From the NCBI GenBank assembly GCA_025966175.1, contig JAOPVN010000535.1, forward strand, positions 1-5,729: DNA of 5,729 bases, read 5' to 3'. Below, piece by piece: positions 1 to 3,805 of this stretch. Each line of letters starts with the position of its first letter. Positions within the stretch are counted from its first letter, which is position 1. The notes below the pieces were generated by a model, which was given only the letters and a program-made list of their open reading frames with translations, ran no database searches and was not told the origin of the DNA. The translations under genes and the position numbers were made by a program. The DNA is from Modestobacter sp. (GTDB lineage Bacteria; Actinomycetota; Actinomycetes; Mycobacteriales; Geodermatophilaceae).

Positions 1-82
1 TCAGGAACCGGTCCAGGCTGGGAGCGATGGTCCGCTCCTCGAGCTCAGGGTCGAGGATGACCATCAGTTCGTAGTGACGCAC
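1..82 (-). CDS. rpsF: Ribosomal protein S6, N-terminal 27 codons (runs off left edge)
   Basis: S6 is a small-subunit ribosomal protein that binds the platform of 16S rRNA as a complex with S18. The visible reading frame starts at a GTG (82-80) and reads MRHYELMVILDPELEE followed by RTIAPSLDRFL, the typical first beta strand and start of the first helix of S6. The RHYELM(V/F)ILDP opening is diagnostic of actinobacterial S6. A perfect AGGAGG Shine-Dalgarno lies at 99-94, 11 nt before the GTG, and supports this start. The rest of the gene, and presumably ssb, rpsR and rplI after it, lie outside the window. The 142-bp upstream gap contains a candidate promoter and two RNA hairpins, annotated separately. 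Recognition is from the N-terminus only, but the motif is very characteristic. Confidence 0.93.
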   Translation of the reverse strand, partial: MRHYELMVILDPELEERTIAPSLDRFL

Positions 83-93
83 GGAGAACCCCA

Positions 94-99
94 CCTCCT
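94..99 (-). promoter_or_regulatory. Shine-Dalgarno of rpsF
   Basis: A perfect AGGAGG on the minus strand, followed by TGGGGTTCTCC and then the GTG start at 82. The 11-nt spacing is slightly long but workable. The same six bases are complementary to CCTCCT at 136-131 in the same leader, which suggests that the site can be masked. Confidence 0.75.
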
Positions 100-136
100 C
101 TGGTCTCAGCGGCCGCAGTACATCTGCAGCAGGAGG
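94..136 (-). promoter_or_regulatory. Candidate hairpin sequestering the rpsF Shine-Dalgarno
   Basis: In the minus-strand transcript, CCUCCU (136-131) can pair base for base with the AGGAGG Shine-Dalgarno (99-94). The stem extends inward by CUG (129-127) pairing with CAG (102-100), with a single bulged G at 130. This gives 9 base pairs around a 24-nt loop that itself contains a GCGGCCGC palindrome. Such a structure would hide the ribosome-binding site of rpsF. The pairing is seen in the sequence; the regulatory role is inference, and a six-base complement can arise by chance in a GC-rich leader. Confidence 0.42.
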
Positions 137-152
137 GTCGTACACGCGTCGC

Positions 153-197
153 ACGTCCCGACCGGAGCCCGCAGGATGCAGGCAGTAAGCGGGACGC
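153..197 (-). promoter_or_regulatory. Candidate S6:S18-binding leader hairpin (CCG internal-loop motif)
   Basis: On the minus strand an outer stem forms between GCGUCCCG (197-190) and CGGGACGU (160-153): seven Watson-Crick pairs plus one G-U. An inner stem forms between GCCUGCA (183-177) and UGCGGGC (173-167), with one U-G pair and a UCC loop. Between the stems lies an internal loop, CUUACU on the 5' side and UCCGGU on the 3' side. The CCG falls at 165-163. Known for the family: the S6:S18 autoregulatory motif in rpsF leaders is described as a CCG in a bulge flanked by a stem and a hairpin, mimicking the 16S rRNA site of the S6:S18 complex. Shape, CCG side and position about 70 nt before rpsF all agree. 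No covariance search could be run. Confidence 0.5.
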
Positions 198-206
198 GCA
201 CTGGAC

Positions 207-234
207 AGGCTACCAGCGCCCCGATCAGCGGGAA
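207..234 (-). promoter_or_regulatory. Candidate rpsF promoter
   Basis: TAGCCT at 212-207 fits the TAnnnT -10 pattern of actinobacterial housekeeping promoters. A weak -35 (TTCCCG, 234-229) lies 16 nt upstream, inside the last codons of the preceding gene. The predicted transcript start near 200 falls just before the CCG hairpin begins at 197, so the leader would open directly with that structure. The poor -35 keeps confidence low. Confidence 0.35.
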
Positions 235-1247
235 GCGCGCTGTGCGCGGTGACTGCGCACGAGGGCCGAGGAGGCCCCGGCCAGGGCGATGACCGCGAGC
301 AGCGCGGGCACGCTGAGCGCCGGCGACGACAGGTCCGCGGAGTCGGCCGCGACATCGACTCCCGCGCCGTCATCGGCCAGGGGCCTGCCCAGCCCGGCCA
401 GCTGACCGAAGGTCGGGACGGTGGCGCCGTCGTAGTTGCCGGCGACACCTCCGCTGCCGGACGTGGTGCCCACGTAGCCCCGCCCCGGGACGGAGAACTG
501 CGAGACGTCGAACGCCCCACCGGCGTCCCCGGTCGGCACCATCTGCGCGGTGCCGGTGGGGGTGCCGTAGCTGTAGCTCGTGCCGGCCGGCGGGACGGCT
601 GGGTCGTTCGCCGGCGGTGCCGCCGGGAGGTCGCCCGGCTGCGGCTGCGCCCCGGGGGGCGTCGGGACGGGGAGCGGCTGGGCGCCCGGCACCGGGACGT
701 TGACCTGCGGCAGCTGCGGCAGGTTGGCCGAGGGCAGGTTGGGCAGCGGCAGCAGGGTGTTGACGACGAAGGGGGACGGCACCGGGAGGGGCGGCAGCGC
801 CTTGGTGACGGCGTCGGTCACCGCCGCGGTGAGCGAGGAGCCGCTGTCCATCCGGTAGGTGTAGGTGATCGAGCAGGTGACGCAGCTCTGCGCGAACTTC
901 TCGCTCACCGACGCCCCGGCCGGCAGCGGCTTGGTGCCCGACGGCAGCCGCAGCGTGACGTCGGTGTGCACGGTGACGTTCACCAGCGAGGGGAGCAGCC
1001 CACCGGCGCCACCGACCTGGACCGGCTTGTCCTGGATCTCGTTGACGAACGTGACGGTGCCGTTGGCGTCGACCGAGACCACCGGCGGGGTGAGATCGCG
1101 GATGGCGACCGTGACGGCCGGGTCCGCGCTCGCGGTCGGTGCCACCAGCACCGAGCCGCCCAGGGCCGCCAGCCAGCCGAGCACGGCCACAGCGACCGAT
1201 CGCCGTGCCGTCCTCCGGATCACACCGTTGCGCATGCGGCTCTGCAC
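225..1247 (-). CDS. Secreted, proline-rich, C-terminally membrane-anchored protein of unknown function
   Basis: A 340-residue protein that I do not recognise by name. The N-terminus has a basic stretch (R5 to R16), a hydrophobic core (about 17-36) and a likely signal-peptidase site after PTASA at residue 41. Residues 43-150 look beta-rich, with alternating Val/Thr strands and a VDANGTVTFVNE segment resembling the first strands of plastocyanin-like domains, but the usual copper-ligand His is not at its expected place. A CxxC pair (C122, C125) lies in this part. Residues 151-221 are rich in proline and probably form an extended wall-spanning stalk. A Gly/Ser-rich stretch follows, then a hydrophobic segment (about 311-330) and a short Arg-rich tail. 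No LPXTG precedes the anchor, so a simple membrane anchor is more likely than sortase attachment. The GTG start at 1247 has GGAGG 6 nt upstream; the internal ATG (M5) would be 18 nt from it. It is codirectional with rpsF. Confidence 0.83.
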   Translation of the reverse strand: MQSRMRNGVIRRTARRSVAVAVLGWLAALGGSVLVAPTASADPAVTVAIRDLTPPVVSVDANGTVTFVNEIQDKPVQVGGAGGLLPSLVNVTVHTDVTLRLPSGTKPLPAGASVSEKFAQSCVTCSITYTYRMDSGSSLTAAVTDAVTKALPPLPVPSPFVVNTLLPLPNLPSANLPQLPQVNVPVPGAQPLPVPTPPGAQPQPGDLPAAPPANDPAVPPAGTSYSYGTPTGTAQMVPTGDAGGAFDVSQFSVPGRGYVGTTSGSGGVAGNYDGATVPTFGQLAGLGRPLADDGAGVDVAADSADLSSPALSVPALLAVIALAGASSALVRSHRAQRASR

Positions 1248-1250
1248 GCT

Positions 1251-1258
1251 CCACCTCC
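1251..1258 (-). promoter_or_regulatory. Shine-Dalgarno deciding the start of the anchored-protein gene
   Basis: GGAGGTGG on the minus strand (1258-1251) places GGAGG 6 nt upstream of the GTG at 1247. This selects that GTG over the ATG four codons further in. Confidence 0.7.
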
Positions 1259-1283
1259 AGGTCGTGGCTGACGCCCGTTACCC

Positions 1284-1312
1284 ACCGAGCGTGCCCCCCA
1301 TCACACTGTCAA
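1284..1312 (-). promoter_or_regulatory. Candidate promoter of the anchored-protein gene
   Basis: A perfect TTGACA -35 hexamer lies at 1312-1307 on the minus strand, 60 nt before the gene's GTG start. At 17 nt spacing the -10 position (1289-1284) reads CTCGGT, a poor match. An alternative -10, TGTGAT at 1305-1300, lacks a good -35. The -35 is convincing but the -10 is not, so the exact transcript start is open. Confidence 0.33.
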
Positions 1313-1337
1313 CGATCATGTGACCTGGGCGATACGC

Positions 1338-1368
1338 CTGACGGGTGAAATCTCCGGCGAACTACTGT
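1338..1368 (+). promoter_or_regulatory. Candidate nfo promoter giving a leaderless transcript
   Basis: TACTGT at 1363-1368 matches the TAnnnT -10 consensus. Six bases later comes the G of the GTG codon at 1375, which is where +1 is expected. A partial -35 (CTGACG, 1338-1343, four matches to TTGACA) lies 19 nt upstream. No Shine-Dalgarno is visible before 1375, which fits a leaderless mRNA, common in actinomycetes. Confidence 0.48.
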
Positions 1369-1374
1369 CACCGG

Positions 1375-2190
1375 GTGGCTGAGCAGCTGATCGGCGTGCA
1401 CGTGGGACCGGGCCTGACCGAGGCCAACGAGCTGCTGGACGGCGGCCCGCTGGCCCGCGCCGCGGAGATGGACGCCGACGCCGTCCAGGTGTTCCTCGCC
1501 GACCCGCAGGGCTGGAAGGCGCCGAAGCCCCGGCCGGACGCCGAGGCGCTGCTCGGCTCCGACGTCGCCGTCTTCGTGCACGCCCCCTACGTGCTCAACG
1601 TCGCCTCGACGAACAACCGGATCCGCATCCCCAGCCGCAAGCTGCTGGGCCAGCATGCCGCGGCCTCGGCCGCGATCGGCGCGCGCGGCATGGTCGTGCA
1701 CGGCGGTCACGTGCTGGCGAAGGACGACCCGGCCGCGGGCGTGGACAACTGGCGCAAGACCTTCGCGCGGCAGGCCGACGACGGCGGCTTCGGCATCCCG
1801 GTGCTGATCGAGAACACCGCGGGCGGGGACAACGCCATGGCCCGCGAGCTGGACGCCGTCGCCCGGCTGTGGGAGGCCGTCGGCGAGTTCGGCGCCGGCT
1901 TCGTGCTGGACACCTGCCACGCCTGGGCCGCCGGGTGGGATCTCGGCCGGGTGGTGGACGACGTCCGGGCGATCACCGGGCGGATCGACCTGGTGCACCT
2001 GAACAACAGCCGCGACCCCGCGGGCTCCGGCCGGGACCGGCACGCGCCGCTGACGTCGGGGGAGATCCCGCTGGAGCTGCTGGTCGGCGTCGCGCGCGCG
2101 GCCGGGGCCCCCGTCGTCCTGGAGACCCCCGGCGACACCGCGGGTCACGCCGAGGAGATCGAGCTCCTCCGGCGCACATTGCGAGCCTGA
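1375..2190 (+). CDS. nfo: Endonuclease IV (AP endonuclease / deoxyribonuclease IV)
   Basis: A cytoplasmic base-excision-repair enzyme that cuts the DNA backbone 5' of abasic sites and removes blocked 3' ends, using a three-metal zinc centre in a TIM barrel. At 271 residues it is slightly shorter than the 285-residue E. coli enzyme. All nine expected metal ligands are visible: H69 (HAPY), H109 (VVHGGH), E146 (IENTAG), D179 and H182 (DTCHAWAAG), H208 (DLVHLNNS), D221 and H223 (GRDRHAPL) and E250 (VVLETPGD). H69, H109, D179 and H182 carry the same numbers as in E. coli Nfo, which supports the GTG at 1375 over the in-frame GTG at 1345; the ten extra residues from 1345 show no family resemblance. 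It is the only gene here on the plus strand, divergent from the anchored-protein gene and convergent with the GT87 gene, with 15 bp between stop codons. It is probably transcribed alone. Confidence 0.95.
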   Translation: MAEQLIGVHVGPGLTEANELLDGGPLARAAEMDADAVQVFLADPQGWKAPKPRPDAEALLGSDVAVFVHAPYVLNVASTNNRIRIPSRKLLGQHAAASAAIGARGMVVHGGHVLAKDDPAAGVDNWRKTFARQADDGGFGIPVLIENTAGGDNAMARELDAVARLWEAVGEFGAGFVLDTCHAWAAGWDLGRVVDDVRAITGRIDLVHLNNSRDPAGSGRDRHAPLTSGEIPLELLVGVARAAGAPVVLETPGDTAGHAEEIELLRRTLRA

Positions 2191-2205
2191 CGGGCCGCAC
2201 CGCGT

Positions 2206-3783
2206 TCAGGAACCGTGCCCCCGCGCCGCTGAGCCGCTTCGTCGCTCCTCGCGGGACCCTGCGGGCCGCACTCGTCGGGACAGGGAGAACCTGTCGGGGG
2301 TCTGGTCGAGGACGCCGCCGGCCGGGTCGTCGGTGCCGGGCCAGCTGCGGCGGACGAGGTCGGCGTCGGGGTCCCAGACGTCCCGCACGACCAGCGCCAT
2401 GAGGACGACGAGGGCGACGTCGCGCAGCCCGACGGCGAAGTAGAACCACTCGACGTCCACACCTCGGTTGTCCGCGCCGAGGTAGTACAGCATCGTCAGC
2501 ACCCAGACCAGCGCCTCCGTGGCCTGCCAGAGGAGCAGCGCGCGCCACCGCGGCCGGGCCAGCACCGCCAGCGGGAGCAGCCACAGCGCGTACTGCGGGC
2601 TGTAGACCTTGTTCAGCAAAAGAAAGGCCGCCACCAGCAGGAAGGCAAGCTGGGGGACGCGCGGCCGCAGCGGTGCCGCCAGCGCCAGCCAGCCCACCGC
2701 GAGCGCCGACAGCACCAGCAGCACCGCGACGGTGGCGTTGAGCACCGACGGCGTCTGCCCCTCAGCCAGCGGCCCGTCCAGGAACCCCGGCCGGTAGTGG
2801 AGGGCGATCGCCCAGATGCTCTCCGGATTGGCCGGGCGGGTGTCGTTGAGGGTGAAGAAGCGGGCCCAGTTCTCCGGCGCGAGGACGGCGATGGGCAGGT
2901 CGACGACCAGCCAGGCGAGCCCGGCGCTGACCGCGGTGGTCAGCCAGGCCCGCAGTCGCCCGGCCCGCAGGCACAGCACGAAGAGTGCCCCGATCACCAG
3001 CACCGGATAGAGCTTCGCTGCGATGCCCAGCCCGAGCAGCACGCCGGCGAGCACCGGATGGCGCCGGGCCCAGGCCCACATGCCCAGCGTGGTGAGCGCG
3101 ACGGCGAGCAGGTCCCAGTTGTTGAAGGCGTACATCAACAGCACGGGGGAGAGCCCCATCATCGCGGCGTCCCAGGGCCGCCGGCCGGTGAGCCCGAGGA
3201 CGCCGCGGGTGACCACCAGGGCCAGCAGCGACAGCAGCAGGCAGGTGACGACGTAGTAGGTCTGCACCGGGACGGCGTCCGGCAGCGGGCCGATCCCGGC
3301 CGCGAGGCTGTCGTAGCCGCGGGCGATGACGGCGGCCAGCTGCATGAGCCCGCCGGTGAGCACCGGGTACTCGACGGGGGAGTCCAGGTAGGGCACCTGG
3401 CCGGTGTCCAGGCCGTGGATCCCGAAGAGCGGGACGGCGTCGTTGTAGCAGAGGTGCGTGTACTGCTTCGAGCCCGTCCAGTTGCCGTCCGAGCAGGGTG
3501 CCTGCTTGGCCCAGGCCACGCTGAGCACCAGCACGGTGAAGAGCAGGCACACCCGCAGCGGCGTCCAGAACACGGCGCGGCCGGTGACCGCGTGCCGGCC
3601 CCAGGGACCTCCGACGGCCTCGCTGGCCTGCACTGCGGCCGGGTCGGTCCAGGTCGGGACCACGCGGTCCGGCCACGGTGGCGCCGCCACCTGCGGCACG
3701 ACGCTGGTCGTCCGCGCAGACACCTCGGGCCCGCCCCCCGGCTGATCGGCCGGGACGGACGGGCCCGTCGGTGTCGCGCTCAC
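2206..3783 (-). CDS. GT87 (DUF2029) polytopic membrane glycosyltransferase, Rv0051-like
   Basis: A 525-residue integral membrane protein of the GT-C superfamily. GT87 members such as mycobacterial PimE transfer mannose from polyprenyl-phosphate-mannose to lipid or glycan acceptors on the outer face of the plasma membrane; the acceptor here is unknown. A Pro/Ala-rich cytoplasmic N-terminus (about 1-70) precedes a first membrane segment (about 74-92). The long first external loop carries C97, C112 and the DSPVEYPVLTG motif (134-144) typical of the family. About nine more hydrophobic segments follow (near 145-157, 175-195, 205-238, 243-270, 278-303, 347-370, 378-408, 413-435 and 447-467), including the conserved NKVYSPQY (391-398). 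A basic cytoplasmic tail ends the protein. I chose the GTG at 3783, 22 bp after the PBP stop codon; a frame extended to 3864 would overlap the PBP gene. No strong Shine-Dalgarno is visible at 3783, so translation may depend on coupling. A later GTG (codon 21) is also possible. Confidence 0.85.
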   Translation of the reverse strand: MSATPTGPSVPADQPGGGPEVSARTTSVVPQVAAPPWPDRVVPTWTDPAAVQASEAVGGPWGRHAVTGRAVFWTPLRVCLLFTVLVLSVAWAKQAPCSDGNWTGSKQYTHLCYNDAVPLFGIHGLDTGQVPYLDSPVEYPVLTGGLMQLAAVIARGYDSLAAGIGPLPDAVPVQTYYVVTCLLLSLLALVVTRGVLGLTGRRPWDAAMMGLSPVLLMYAFNNWDLLAVALTTLGMWAWARRHPVLAGVLLGLGIAAKLYPVLVIGALFVLCLRAGRLRAWLTTAVSAGLAWLVVDLPIAVLAPENWARFFTLNDTRPANPESIWAIALHYRPGFLDGPLAEGQTPSVLNATVAVLLVLSALAVGWLALAAPLRPRVPQLAFLLVAAFLLLNKVYSPQYALWLLPLAVLARPRWRALLLWQATEALVWVLTMLYYLGADNRGVDVEWFYFAVGLRDVALVVLMALVVRDVWDPDADLVRRSWPGTDDPAGGVLDQTPDRFSLSRRVRPAGSREERRSGSAARGHGS

Positions 3784-3805
3784 GCGTCGAGTCTGCCTCG
3801 CGCCG

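Noticed and set aside
225..320. Sortase (LPXTG) anchor on the envelope protein
   Set aside because: The C-terminal hydrophobic segment and basic tail resemble one, but no LPXTG-like motif precedes them.
370..1254. Overlapping minus-strand frame within the anchored-protein gene, and similar long frames at 2762-3676 and 3780-4748
   Set aside because: Out-of-frame shadows rich in Arg, Gly and Ala with no domains; the true frames have clear family motifs.
249..1271. A 340-codon plus-strand open frame opposite the anchored-protein gene
   Set aside because: Its translation is Arg/Gly/Asp-rich low-complexity of the kind produced antisense to GC-rich genes. The minus-strand frame has a signal peptide, anchor and Shine-Dalgarno.
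1301..1323. TCACA-N13-TGTGA inverted repeat as an operator
   Set aside because: The orientation is opposite to a CRP/GlxR site (TGTGA-N6-TCACA) and the 5-bp arms are within chance expectation.
1345..1374. Upstream GTG start for nfo
   Set aside because: The added residues do not look like endonuclease IV and lie upstream of the predicted transcript start; ligand numbering fits the 1375 start.
1309..2148. A 279-codon minus-strand open frame opposite nfo
   Set aside because: The plus strand carries every endonuclease IV metal ligand; the opposite frame has no recognisable motif.
2191..2205. Bidirectional terminator between nfo and the GT87 gene
   Set aside because: The gap is only 15 bp and I could not find a convincing hairpin in it or in the adjacent coding ends.
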